A DNA stretch of 64,000 nucleotides from Cesiribacter sp964504565 (GTDB lineage: Bacteria; Bacteroidota; Bacteroidia; Cytophagales; Cyclobacteriaceae), in the NCBI GenBank assembly GCA_964504565.1, contig CAZDEY010000008.1:124001-188000 (forward strand). Direction: 5' to 3'. Below are positions 35,263 through 43,114 of this stretch, in pieces. A program made the translations under genes and the position numbers. Each line of letters starts with the position of its first letter. Within the stretch, counting starts at the first letter, position 1. The notes beneath the pieces were generated by a model. The model had not been told where the DNA came from, made no database searches, and worked only from the letters and a program-made list of their open reading frames with translations.

Positions 35263-36804
35263 ATGAAAACTTTTTTACCCTTACTAATAGGGTTAGCTAT
35301 ACTTTTGTGCAGTTCAAAAGCTCAGGCTCAGTCATACCGATACGCCAATGAGGCTCTGCTTTTTAGCCAATACGGAGTTAGCGGCAGTGCCCGCACAGTA
35401 GGCCTAGGCAATGCTCAAACTGCACTAGGTGCCGATTTAGGTAGTGTATGGATGAATCCCGCCGGGGCCGGTCTTTTCAATCGGAACGAAGTTTCTTTTT
35501 CGCCGACCCTTAGGTTTAGCAGCAACGAAGCTTTATATAACGGCAGTTTAAGCTTCAACGACCGCACCAATTTCAACTTTCAGAATTTAGGAGCTGTATT
35601 TAATTGGCGGGATAAAGACCGGGAGTCGGGTTTTTTAGGCGGCTCGCTGGCTATAAGTTATAATCAGCTTGCAAATTTTAATGAGTGGCGAAGCTATGAA
35701 GGTGAGGTGACCGATTATGGTTTAATAAATGGGTTAGTTTATGCATTTGATAATGGTATACCCGACGCTACTACCGATTTAGCTTTTGAAACCTTTTTGT
35801 TAGGCGACTACTACTATTATGACGACAATAATAACGAGTTAGGGGTAGCTACCCCGGCCTTCTTCCCTTCGGCAAATTTTCCAGCTTACCAGCGCGAGTC
35901 CATTCAGCAATCCGGTAGTATGTCTACTTTTAACGTAGCGTACGGTGGCAATTTCTCCGATAAGTACTATTTTGGTATGGGTATAAACTTGCTTAATATA
36001 GACTATAGAAGAAATTCCACCTTTCGTGAAATTTACCAGCCAGAGGATGATGTTACAGGTTTAGAGCTTTACGAAGACCAACTTGTGAGTGGAGCGGGTA
36101 TAAATGTAGCTTTTGGTTTAATAGCTCGTCCGGTAGATGAACTTAGGCTTGGTATAAGCTATCAAACCCCATCAGTTCTAAGCTTAGATGAAGAGTATTC
36201 AATTGACCTTGGTGTCAATTACAATTCGTTTACAGTAAACTCGGGAGATCCTGACGGTATTTATCTTGATGAAATTACCGGAGAGTTTACCTTTAACGGC
36301 ACTCAATTTTCCGATCAGGGTGCAATTGAATCTTTTTACGAATATCAGTTAAGAACCCCCAGCAGGCTAAATATAGGGGCTGCGTATTTTATTGGTAAAA
36401 GCGGATTCATTTCCGCCGATATAGAGCGGGTAAACTATAGCGGAGCGCGGCTAAGCGATGAGGAAGATTTATTGAACGATGATAATTTGAGCATCCGAGA
36501 AGATTATGATGCAGCCTTCAACTATCGAATAGGGACCGAATGGCGAGTTGATGCCCTTAGGTTTAGAGCGGGATATGTATACCAGGGTGACCCCTACCAA
36601 AACCAGGACGGGTTAGATCGGTATACGCAAGCGGTAACTTTTGGCGCTGGTTTGCGGGCAAAAAGACTGTACGCAGATTTAGGCATACAGCACCAATTCG
36701 GAACGGTATATTATATTCCATACCAGTACGATAGGCCGGCTCAGCCAGTGGAATTTACCAGAATAGTAAACTCTGGCGTGTTAACGGTAGGGTTAAACTT
36801 CTAG
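35263..36804 (+). CDS. OmpP1/FadL-family outer membrane protein
   Basis: 513 residues. Signal peptide ending KAQAQ (about residue 23). The N-terminal signature of the family follows: YRYANEALLFSQYGVSGSAR, then TVGLGNAQTALGADLGSV and MNPAGAGLFNRNEVSFSP, matching the plug of FadL/TodX long-chain hydrophobic-compound channels. The rest alternates beta-strand aromatic residues expected of a 14-strand barrel and ends in phenylalanine (GVLTVGLNF), the usual outer-membrane insertion signal. Substrates in Bacteroidota are untested; database names such as hemin receptor have little support. It follows the lipoprotein gene by 26 nt and ends at the 36820-36848 terminator. Confidence 0.85.
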   Translation: MKTFLPLLIGLAILLCSSKAQAQSYRYANEALLFSQYGVSGSARTVGLGNAQTALGADLGSVWMNPAGAGLFNRNEVSFSPTLRFSSNEALYNGSLSFNDRTNFNFQNLGAVFNWRDKDRESGFLGGSLAISYNQLANFNEWRSYEGEVTDYGLINGLVYAFDNGIPDATTDLAFETFLLGDYYYYDDNNNELGVATPAFFPSANFPAYQRESIQQSGSMSTFNVAYGGNFSDKYYFGMGINLLNIDYRRNSTFREIYQPEDDVTGLELYEDQLVSGAGINVAFGLIARPVDELRLGISYQTPSVLSLDEEYSIDLGVNYNSFTVNSGDPDGIYLDEITGEFTFNGTQFSDQGAIESFYEYQLRTPSRLNIGAAYFIGKSGFISADIERVNYSGARLSDEEDLLNDDNLSIREDYDAAFNYRIGTEWRVDALRFRAGYVYQGDPYQNQDGLDRYTQAVTFGAGLRAKRLYADLGIQHQFGTVYYIPYQYDRPAQPVEFTRIVNSGVLTVGLNF

Positions 36805-36819
36805 GTTTAAATATGTTAC

Positions 36820-36848
36820 TAACGAGGTTACTTTGAGTAACCTCGTTA
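36820..36848. terminator. Bidirectional hairpin terminator
   Basis: Perfect 13-bp stem TAACGAGGTTACT (36820-36832) / AGTAACCTCGTTA (36836-36848) with a TTG loop, between the convergent porin and aroK genes. The T run after it is short. Confidence 0.82.
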
Positions 36849-36870
36849 ATTTACCCTTAACTTATACTTC

Positions 36871-37383
36871 TTAGGTCAACCTTTCCAAACTACTTAAACT
36901 GAAATCCGGCCTGGCAGCATCAATAGTTAAATCTGCTTCCTGGTAAAAAGGTAGCCGCCAGCCAAATTTTTCTTTTAGAAATTCTTCGGCAGAATCGGTT
37001 GGCATTTCATTTAGTAAAGGCCGCGAGCCGGAATTGGCCCTAAGCCTTCTTTCTAACTCTGTCCAGCTAATTTCCAGATAGATAGAACTAGCGTATTCCT
37101 TAATCAGCCCTAAGCTGTTATGGTAGCAAGGGGTTCCGCCGCCGGTGGCTAGTACAAATTGCCTATTAGAATTTTGTAAAAGCTCTTTTACTAATTTATG
37201 CTCCGCCAGCCTAAACTCCCCTTCTCCTTCCCTCAAAAAAAACTGACTGATTGAGCAGCCAAATTGCTCTTCCAATAACTGATCCGTATCTAAGAACTTT
37301 AATTTATATCTATCAGCTAGTCGCTTTCCAAAGGTGGTTTTTCCGCTACCCGGCAGACCTACTAACACTATCGGCTTTTCCAT
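36871..37383 (-). CDS. aroK: Shikimate kinase
   Basis: 170 residues, the normal length. Walker A GLPGSGKTTFGKRLA (about residues 8-22), the LDTDQLLEE shikimate-binding aspartate, ATGGGTP (about 79-85) and the lid arginine in GSRPLL are all present. It phosphorylates shikimate in the chorismate pathway. It is the last gene of a minus-strand group: DUF1599, BT_3928, permease, aroK with overlaps or gaps of at most 7 nt, so it is likely co-transcribed with genes that have no evident link to aromatic synthesis. Confidence 0.93.
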   Translation of the reverse strand: MEKPIVLVGLPGSGKTTFGKRLADRYKLKFLDTDQLLEEQFGCSISQFFLREGEGEFRLAEHKLVKELLQNSNRQFVLATGGGTPCYHNSLGLIKEYASSIYLEISWTELERRLRANSGSRPLLNEMPTDSAEEFLKEKFGWRLPFYQEADLTIDAARPDFSLSSLERLT

Positions 37384-37390
37384 ACTATAG

Positions 37391-38452
37391 TTACGAAGCT
37401 AACCGCACTCTTGGGTCTAAAGCGGCGTAAAGTATATCTACTACCAAGTTTATAATTACAAAAATGGAGGCTATAAAGAGCGTAGAACCCATTACCACCG
37501 GAAAATCAAGGCTTTGTACCGCCTTTAAGGTTACAAATCCCAAGCCTTTCCAATCAAATATTAATTCCACAAAAAAAGCACCCGCCATAAGCGAAGCCAG
37601 CCAGCCCGAAACCGCCGTAAGTACCGGATTCAGGGCATTTTTTAGGGCGTGTTTTAGTATAACTTTAAAATATCGAAGACCTTTAGCCTGGGCAGTTCGT
37701 ATATAATCCTGCCCTAAAACTTCCAGCATAGAGCTGCGGGTAAGCTGGGTAATAATGGCCATTGGTCGCAAGCCCAACGTCACCGCCGGTAGAATTAGAT
37801 TTTCTAAGTGCAAAGTACGGCCGTATATGGGGTGGTTCACCCATAGTTGACCGGTAATATTAAGGCCGGTATAATCGCTTAGGTAGTAGCCAAACACCAT
37901 AGCAATTAGTATAGCCGATACAAAAGAAGGCACCGAAATACCTAAGACCGAACCAGTAACCAGGGTATGGTCTAGCCAACTATTTTGCTTAACCGCCGCT
38001 ACAACCCCTAAGCCCACGCCAAAAAAGGTAGCGATAAACATAGCCGCGGCAGCCAGCCAAAAGGTACTTTCCACATTATCAGCTAGTATTTCCCCAACGC
38101 GGCGGTTAGTCTGGAACGAGCGGCGAAGGTAGGGCTTCTTAATTACCAACAGCCTTTCACCGCCAATGGGCAGGCCGGCCTTAAAGTCATATTTCTCCCG
38201 TTCAGCCTCCGAATCGGCGTGGATACTGATTGGCGAAATATCCTTCATATAGTGGGCTAGTTGTTCGGGCAGGGGCTTATCTAAACCCAAATCTTTAGCT
38301 ATAGCTTCTCGGGTAGCAACATCGGTTCGCTGGCCGGCCATCATAGATACCGGATCGCCGGGTAGGGCATGAAACAAGAAGAATATTACCAGCGCGACAC
38401 CTAGCAATACCAGCAAACCGTACCCTAACCTGCGCGCTACAAATAATATCAT
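37391..38452 (-). CDS. OppB/DppB-type ABC transporter permease
   Basis: 353 residues with about six to seven membrane helices. N-terminal RLGYGLLVLLGVALVIFFLF and HALPGDPVSMMAGQR mark the OppB-type N-domain, and the EAA loop region is DYIRTAQAKGLRYFKVILKH with DWKGLGFVTLKAVQSLDFP downstream. It would form half of the membrane channel of a peptide or nickel importer. There is no OppC-type partner, ATPase or binding protein nearby, so the rest must lie elsewhere. A soluble region of about 65 residues between helices 1 and 2 is typical of this family. The start overlaps the BT_3928 stop by 4 nt. Confidence 0.88.
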   Translation of the reverse strand: MILFVARRLGYGLLVLLGVALVIFFLFHALPGDPVSMMAGQRTDVATREAIAKDLGLDKPLPEQLAHYMKDISPISIHADSEAEREKYDFKAGLPIGGERLLVIKKPYLRRSFQTNRRVGEILADNVESTFWLAAAAMFIATFFGVGLGVVAAVKQNSWLDHTLVTGSVLGISVPSFVSAILIAMVFGYYLSDYTGLNITGQLWVNHPIYGRTLHLENLILPAVTLGLRPMAIITQLTRSSMLEVLGQDYIRTAQAKGLRYFKVILKHALKNALNPVLTAVSGWLASLMAGAFFVELIFDWKGLGFVTLKAVQSLDFPVVMGSTLFIASIFVIINLVVDILYAALDPRVRLAS

Positions 38453-39543
38453 GGTAATAGCTCCAGAATATCTTCTTTAGAAGGCACATCGTTATAGTGC
38501 CATTTGCCTAAAACCACCCCATCGCTTAGTAAAATAATACCCGGATTTGAGCGAATCATGGTTTTGATTACCGTAGCATCGGCGTAGGCATAGGGTAATT
38601 TAAAGTTCTGGGTCTGCTGAAAGTTGCGGTAGTCTTCCGGGCTAATTGATGTTACTGCCAACGGTTCTACCCGGTTGCCTAAACTTACCAGTAACTTTTT
38701 TATTTTCTGCAAAGATTCCGTATCCGCCCCTTCAACCTTTTGGGTTAGTACTAGAAACTTAGTACCTTCCAATACTTGGGTGGTAAGGTCACTGTTTTCA
38801 TCCCAAACGGCAAAATCTACAATTTTGGGGGCAGCTTCCGGATTGAGGGTAACCATATCTACGTACGTATACCCCTCTGAAGCGGCCGGATAGGTTTCCA
38901 GCTCATACTGTTTTCCGCCCTTCTCCATTATATACATATAGCGGTAGGGCTCCGAAGGCTGCATAGCTTGTTTAATATCGGTACCAACTTTGTAAGCTCT
39001 AAAATCTATAAACGGAAGGTGAAATACTGCCACCAGGGCTAAAACTACGTTGACAGCTACCGTAAGCGCCACCCAAAAACCCGCAGCGGGTACAAATGGG
39101 CGAGGCTCGGAACGCCGGTACGTAAACCATAGAAATACAATCAGCACCAGCAGTACTATATCTTTACTAAAGCTTTCCCAAGGTGTAAGTTTTAGGGCAT
39201 CGCCAAAGCAACCGCAGTCGGTAACCTTATTAAAGTAGGCCGAGTAGAAGGTAAGGAAGGTGAAGAAAACAATGATGATAAGCAGCAGGGTAGTAATAAT
39301 CTTGAGCCGGTAGCGCAGCAGCAAAGCTACGCCCAATACCACCTCCAAAACACTTAAGAAGATAGAAAGAAATAAGGCCGCCGGCTCTAAATGAGCAAAA
39401 AAGGGCGAAATATCATTAGCGAATACATCAAAATACTCCTCCAGTTTAATGGCCGTGCCTACCGGATCGTTTACTTTTATAAGGCCGCTAATAATAAATA
39501 GCAGACCAACCGCGTAGCGCGCTATGGTTTTAAGCAAGTTCAT
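38449..39543 (-). CDS. BT_3928 family membrane protein (DoxX/MauE-like plus thioredoxin-like domain)
   Basis: 364 residues. The first half has four membrane helices with the DoxX/MauE signature LLFIISGLIKVNDPVGTA and a short loop DCGCFGDALKLTP. A fifth helix (about 155-175) leads to a C-terminal extracytoplasmic domain with a thioredoxin-like strand order (FLVLTQKVEG, IIRSNPGIILL-type strand, DGVVLGKWHYND) but without a CxxC pair. This architecture defines the BT_3928 family of Bacteroidota. A role in redox or electron transport across the membrane is suggested by MauE/DoxX homology only. It sits between DUF1599 (14-nt overlap) and the permease (4-nt overlap). Confidence 0.82.
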   Translation of the reverse strand: MNLLKTIARYAVGLLFIISGLIKVNDPVGTAIKLEEYFDVFANDISPFFAHLEPAALFLSIFLSVLEVVLGVALLLRYRLKIITTLLLIIIVFFTFLTFYSAYFNKVTDCGCFGDALKLTPWESFSKDIVLLVLIVFLWFTYRRSEPRPFVPAAGFWVALTVAVNVVLALVAVFHLPFIDFRAYKVGTDIKQAMQPSEPYRYMYIMEKGGKQYELETYPAASEGYTYVDMVTLNPEAAPKIVDFAVWDENSDLTTQVLEGTKFLVLTQKVEGADTESLQKIKKLLVSLGNRVEPLAVTSISPEDYRNFQQTQNFKLPYAYADATVIKTMIRSNPGIILLSDGVVLGKWHYNDVPSKEDILELLP

Positions 39544-40087
39544 TCTGATCTTCTTTCATTAAAATAAGGGCAAACACCGAATAATTAAGCATATCCTGGT
39601 AATTGGCCTCTACCCCTTCCGAAATCAGGGTTTTGCCCTGGTTATCCTCAATTTGCTTAACCCGAAGCAATTTCATTAAAATAATATCGGTAATAGAACT
39701 TACCCGCATTAAGCGCCAAGCCTCACCGTAATCATGGTTCTTTTTACTAAGCAAATCGGCCGTAGCGTTGGCCCACTTATCGTAGTAACCTTCCAGCTCA
39801 TCGTAGGGTAATTCCATTCGCTCATCGCCCCGCAAGTCAATTTGAATTAGGGCCATAATGCAGTAGTTGATTATTGCAATAAATTCCCCCTCTATGCCTT
39901 CGTCAATTTTCTGTGCGCCTTTTTCTTGAATAGAACGGATACGCTGGGCTTTAATGTATATTTGATCGGTAATTGAGCTTAGGCGCAAAATACGCCAGGC
40001 CGTACCGTAGTCCAGGGTTTTCTTCCGGAATATAGATTTACAAATGCCTATAACTTCTTTATATTGGCTGTCTGTTTTCTGCTCCAA
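39530..40087 (-). CDS. DUF1599 domain protein with two tandem repeats
   Basis: 185 residues made of two homologous halves. Compare KKTLDYGTAWRILRLSSITD in the first half with KKNHDYGEAWRLMRVSSITD in the second; the sequences INYCIMALIQI and LNYSVFALILM end the two units. The family is nearly confined to Bacteroidota and has no assigned biochemical activity; the helical repeats and conserved Asp/Tyr/Trp/Arg suggest a nucleotide- or phosphate-binding fold, unproven. It heads the minus-strand group DUF1599-BT_3928-permease-aroK and is divergent from folP (35 nt), the usual arrangement in the phylum. Confidence 0.88.
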   Translation of the reverse strand: MEQKTDSQYKEVIGICKSIFRKKTLDYGTAWRILRLSSITDQIYIKAQRIRSIQEKGAQKIDEGIEGEFIAIINYCIMALIQIDLRGDERMELPYDELEGYYDKWANATADLLSKKNHDYGEAWRLMRVSSITDIILMKLLRVKQIEDNQGKTLISEGVEANYQDMLNYSVFALILMKEDQNELA

Positions 40088-40122
40088 AGCTTTGTTTTAT
40101 TTAGCGCGTTAACCCCTAGTTC

Positions 40123-40980
40123 TTGAAAACGAAAGTAACCCAAAAATCCCGTAATTCCCTACTGAATATAGGCGGAAACCTACTTGACCTAAGTTTTCCT
40201 AAAGTAATGGGTATAGTAAACGTTACGCCGGATTCGTTTTACAGCGGCAGCCGAGTTAGCTCCGAACAGCAACTACTCACCACGGTGGAAACTATGCTCC
40301 AGGAGGGTGCCGATATTTTGGATGTAGGCGGGTACAGCAGCCGCCCGGGCGCCCAGGATATTTCGGTTCGGCAAGAAATTGAGCGGGTTATTCCGGCTAT
40401 TGCGGCTATAAAAAAACACTTTCCGGAGGCGGTAGTATCGGTTGACACCTTTAGGGCTGAAGTGGCCCGGCAGGCGGTTAACACCGGAGCCACTATAGTT
40501 AATGATATTAGTGGTGGCCAACTGGATGCTGATATGTACCAAACGGTAGCCGAATTACAGGTACCCTATATTTTAATGCATATGCGGGGTACGCCTCAAA
40601 CTATGGTTCAGCAAAACCAGTACGAGGATATTATTACGGAAATACTCGATTTTTTTGCCCGGCGCATAAACCAATTGCGGCATTTAGGGGTAAAAGATAT
40701 AGTAGTAGACCCGGGATTTGGTTTTGCCAAGAACATACGCCAAAATTTCTTTCTGCTGAAAAATTTAGAGGTATTTAAGGTATTAGAGGCTCCTATACTG
40801 GTGGGAATTAGCAGAAAATCGTTAATTTATAAAACCCTAAACATTGAGCCGGAACAGGCCGGAAACGGAACAACAGTACTAAATACGTTGGCATTGCGCC
40901 AGGGGGCTGCTATCTTGCGCGTTCACGATGTACGAGCAGCCAAAGAGGCAATTCGGCTCAGCACTGAAATTATTTTTTAA
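40123..40980 (+). CDS. folP: Dihydropteroate synthase
   Basis: 285 residues. Motifs: VMGIVNVTPDSFYSGSR, DVGGYSSRPGA, VVSVDTF, IVNDISGG, MHMRGTPQTM, VDPGFGFAKN and GISRKSLIY, covering the pterin- and sulfonamide/pABA-binding loops. It condenses p-aminobenzoate with dihydropterin pyrophosphate in folate synthesis. The start is TTG40123, which gives an N-terminal extension of about 28 residues before the first barrel strand. cdaA follows 9 nt downstream and is probably co-transcribed, a neighbour relationship common in Bacteroidota. Confidence 0.95.
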   Translation: MKTKVTQKSRNSLLNIGGNLLDLSFPKVMGIVNVTPDSFYSGSRVSSEQQLLTTVETMLQEGADILDVGGYSSRPGAQDISVRQEIERVIPAIAAIKKHFPEAVVSVDTFRAEVARQAVNTGATIVNDISGGQLDADMYQTVAELQVPYILMHMRGTPQTMVQQNQYEDIITEILDFFARRINQLRHLGVKDIVVDPGFGFAKNIRQNFFLLKNLEVFKVLEAPILVGISRKSLIYKTLNIEPEQAGNGTTVLNTLALRQGAAILRVHDVRAAKEAIRLSTEIIF

Positions 40981-40989
40981 CGCACCTAT

Positions 40990-41931
40990 ATGCTAGGCTT
41001 TAACATTGGTTTTTTAGAGGTTAATCTGGTTGATATCCTGGATATTATACTGGTTAGCGTACTGATTTACCAGGTTTACAAGCTAATGCGCGGCAGCGTG
41101 GCTGTTAAAATTTTCTTGGGCTTTCTCTCGCTTTACCTCCTATATTTAGTGGTGAAAGCTCTGGAAATGGAGCTTCTAACCAATATTTTAGGTCAGTTTA
41201 TGGCCGTTGGTTTTTTGGCCGCCATCATTATTTTTCAGCAGGAAATCCGGAAGTTCCTATTCCTTATAGGGCGTACTTCCATATTCAATCAGGATAACAT
41301 TTTTAAAGGCCTGCCCTGGCGTAAGAGTAACCGGAAAATAGACATCAATATCACCCCGATTATTGAGGCCTGTAAATCGCTGGCGGCCACCAATACCGGG
41401 GCTTTAATTGTACTTAGCCAAAGCAGCGAACTTAAATTTTACGCCGAAAGCGGCGACCGGATTGAGGCTACTATCAGCAAGCGGTTACTGCTTAGCATAT
41501 TTAATAAATACAGCCCCCTGCACGATGGAGCCGTAATTATTCACGACCGGAAAATTACCGCCGCCCGCTGCATACTGCCGGTAACCGAACGCGAAAACCT
41601 GCCCGCCCAGTTTGGCTTGCGCCATCGCGCCGCCATTGGCATGAGTGAGGCAACTGATACGCTTATACTGGTAGTTTCCGAAGAAACCGGCAAGATAAGT
41701 ACGGTGCGCAACGGCTTGGTTCAGTATAACCTTAGCCCCCAGGAATTACGCATCCGGATAAACCGATACCTGTACGAAGAACAAGAAGAGGAAAAGCAAA
41801 AAGCAAAAAAGAAGAAGGGCGAAAAGAAAGAAAAAGGCACTTTGCAAAAGCTAGCTGAAGCCTCAGAAGCCGTACACGAAAGCAAATCTACCGAAAAAGA
41901 GGCCGAGGAGAAGCAAACGCCGGCGGCTTAG
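40990..41931 (+). CDS. cdaA: Diadenylate cyclase CdaA
   Basis: 313 residues. Three N-terminal membrane helices (about 12-90), then the DAC catalytic domain with the DGA motif SPLHDGAVIIHDRKI and the RHR motif LRHRAAIGMSEATD, both complete. It makes cyclic di-AMP from two ATP, a second messenger for osmotic and potassium balance and cell-wall homeostasis. The C-terminal 60 residues are a Lys/Glu-rich disordered tail (EEQEEEKQKAKKKKGEKKEK). The stop codon interleaves with that of the convergent DUF6048-like gene (41928-41931 shared). Confidence 0.93.
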   Translation: MLGFNIGFLEVNLVDILDIILVSVLIYQVYKLMRGSVAVKIFLGFLSLYLLYLVVKALEMELLTNILGQFMAVGFLAAIIIFQQEIRKFLFLIGRTSIFNQDNIFKGLPWRKSNRKIDINITPIIEACKSLAATNTGALIVLSQSSELKFYAESGDRIEATISKRLLLSIFNKYSPLHDGAVIIHDRKITAARCILPVTERENLPAQFGLRHRAAIGMSEATDTLILVVSEETGKISTVRNGLVQYNLSPQELRIRINRYLYEEQEEEKQKAKKKKGEKKEKGTLQKLAEASEAVHESKSTEKEAEEKQTPAA

Positions 41932-42620
41932 GGTAGTGGGTAACTTATGTATAAAGCCCCGTACCAAGCTGAATTGGCTTCTCGGTAACCACTGCCTAGC
42001 CAAAGGTCAGTACTACCCCGGCCTATACCCGGAATGTAATACGGAATAAATTCTTCTACCTTTGGATTACTTAAAAACCACTGTACCATAAGTTGTGTAT
42101 GGAACCGCAGTGGAAAATTTTTGATAGGGATGTCTATATTGAGCTTCCCCCCTAGGGTAGAACTGCTTAGCCAATCGGTGCGTATTGCCCGCCGGTAAGC
42201 ATCGCCCTGGTAACCTTTATCATCTGGGTAGTCCAATTCTATAACTCCTTTTTCCCAAAACCAGCTTTGCGAAAAAACTAATTCTAAACTGGGAATGATC
42301 GAAACATCTTCCTCGGAAGGACATATACCTGCGCTAAACCGATAGTAATGGCCTATGGAACTAAAGTCTACCAGCGAATTATATATATAATTTTTTGGAG
42401 CCTGGGCAAAATTACCGTAGCCGTAGTCGGCTTGTAGCCTAAGGTTTGGATAAGGCTTATAAATTACTGTAGGCTGAATTACGCCCCCGCCGTTAATTGC
42501 CCTGAAAATTGCCGAGGGGACTTCTAGCCCTACCATTAATTTTGGGGTTGCTTGCTCGGTTTGGCCGTAAATTGGTAAAATTAGCCAGCTCAAAACTAAG
42601 GTTATAGCTATTCTGCGCAT
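41928..42620 (-). CDS. Outer-membrane beta-barrel protein, DUF6048-like
   Basis: 230 residues with a signal peptide ending LPIYGQ (about residue 20). The rest has alternating aromatic/hydrophobic strands (IYKPYPNLRLQADYGYG, HYYRFSAGICPS) and ends in a short aromatic-Pro tail, typical of small outer-membrane barrels. In Bacteroidota a DUF6048 barrel commonly follows a DUF6452 lipoprotein, which is the arrangement here (gap of 12 nt), so that family name is suggested mainly by context. Function unknown. Confidence 0.6.
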   Translation of the reverse strand: MRRIAITLVLSWLILPIYGQTEQATPKLMVGLEVPSAIFRAINGGGVIQPTVIYKPYPNLRLQADYGYGNFAQAPKNYIYNSLVDFSSIGHYYRFSAGICPSEEDVSIIPSLELVFSQSWFWEKGVIELDYPDDKGYQGDAYRRAIRTDWLSSSTLGGKLNIDIPIKNFPLRFHTQLMVQWFLSNPKVEEFIPYYIPGIGRGSTDLWLGSGYREANSAWYGALYISYPLP

Positions 42621-42632
42621 ACTAAAGCTGTA

Positions 42633-43049
42633 CTAATAGTCTCTAATAATCCGGTACTCTATATCTTCGGCCTTAAAGCTGGACGCCTCAAAGTCTGGCT
42701 CCAAATCGGTAGCGTATAGGTAGTACCCGCAGTCATTTTCAGCACCCGACTCTATTCTATAATTTAGGGTTAGCATATCAGCAGTAGGTCTATTGTTGAA
42801 CTTGATAAAATAAGTAGCCCTGGTTTCAGTCAAATTTAAGGGAAGAGTAGCCTGGGCATTAGTCACTTCAATTGGTGCCAAAAAACTAGCACTAACTTGT
42901 ATAGGCCAGGCGGTAGAATCTTGGCCAAGAAAATATACCGCAGCGTAGGGGCGGCTCTCGTTCTCGCATTCACTACACGATGAAAAAACACTAAAGAGCA
43001 CACCCACAAATATAAAAGACAGTATCCATTTCACGTCTAAATGTAACAA
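42633..43049 (-). CDS. DUF6452-like lipoprotein
   Basis: 138 residues. Hydrophobic signal followed by FSSC (Cys25) and a Cys-containing SECENES stretch; the mature domain of about 110 residues is beta-rich, with AAVYFLGQDS, a central LPLNLTETRATYFIKFN and the late cysteine in ENDCGYYLYATDL that may pair with an early one. This pattern matches DUF6452 proteins of Bacteroidota, usually encoded before a DUF6048 barrel. An alternative GTG start at 43034 would give a shorter signal. Probably an outer-membrane lipoprotein of unknown function. Confidence 0.7.
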   Translation of the reverse strand: MLHLDVKWILSFIFVGVLFSVFSSCSECENESRPYAAVYFLGQDSTAWPIQVSASFLAPIEVTNAQATLPLNLTETRATYFIKFNNRPTADMLTLNYRIESGAENDCGYYLYATDLEPDFEASSFKAEDIEYRIIRDY

Positions 43050-43066
43050 TAAAGCATATTATATAA

Positions 43067-43096
43067 ATAGCCCACCAAAATAAATTGATGGGCTAT
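43067..43096 (-). terminator. Terminator downstream of kbl
   Basis: ATAGCCCACC (43067-43076) pairs with GATGGGCTAT (43087-43096) with one G-T type mismatch and a 10-nt loop. On the minus strand it ends the kbl unit and is followed by a T-rich tract. Confidence 0.7.
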
Positions 43097-43114
43097 AGAT
43101 TATAGATTAAGATA

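Noticed and set aside
43067..43096. tRNA or riboswitch between kbl and the DUF6452 gene
   Set aside because: The only structure is a simple hairpin with a T-rich tail, consistent with a terminator.
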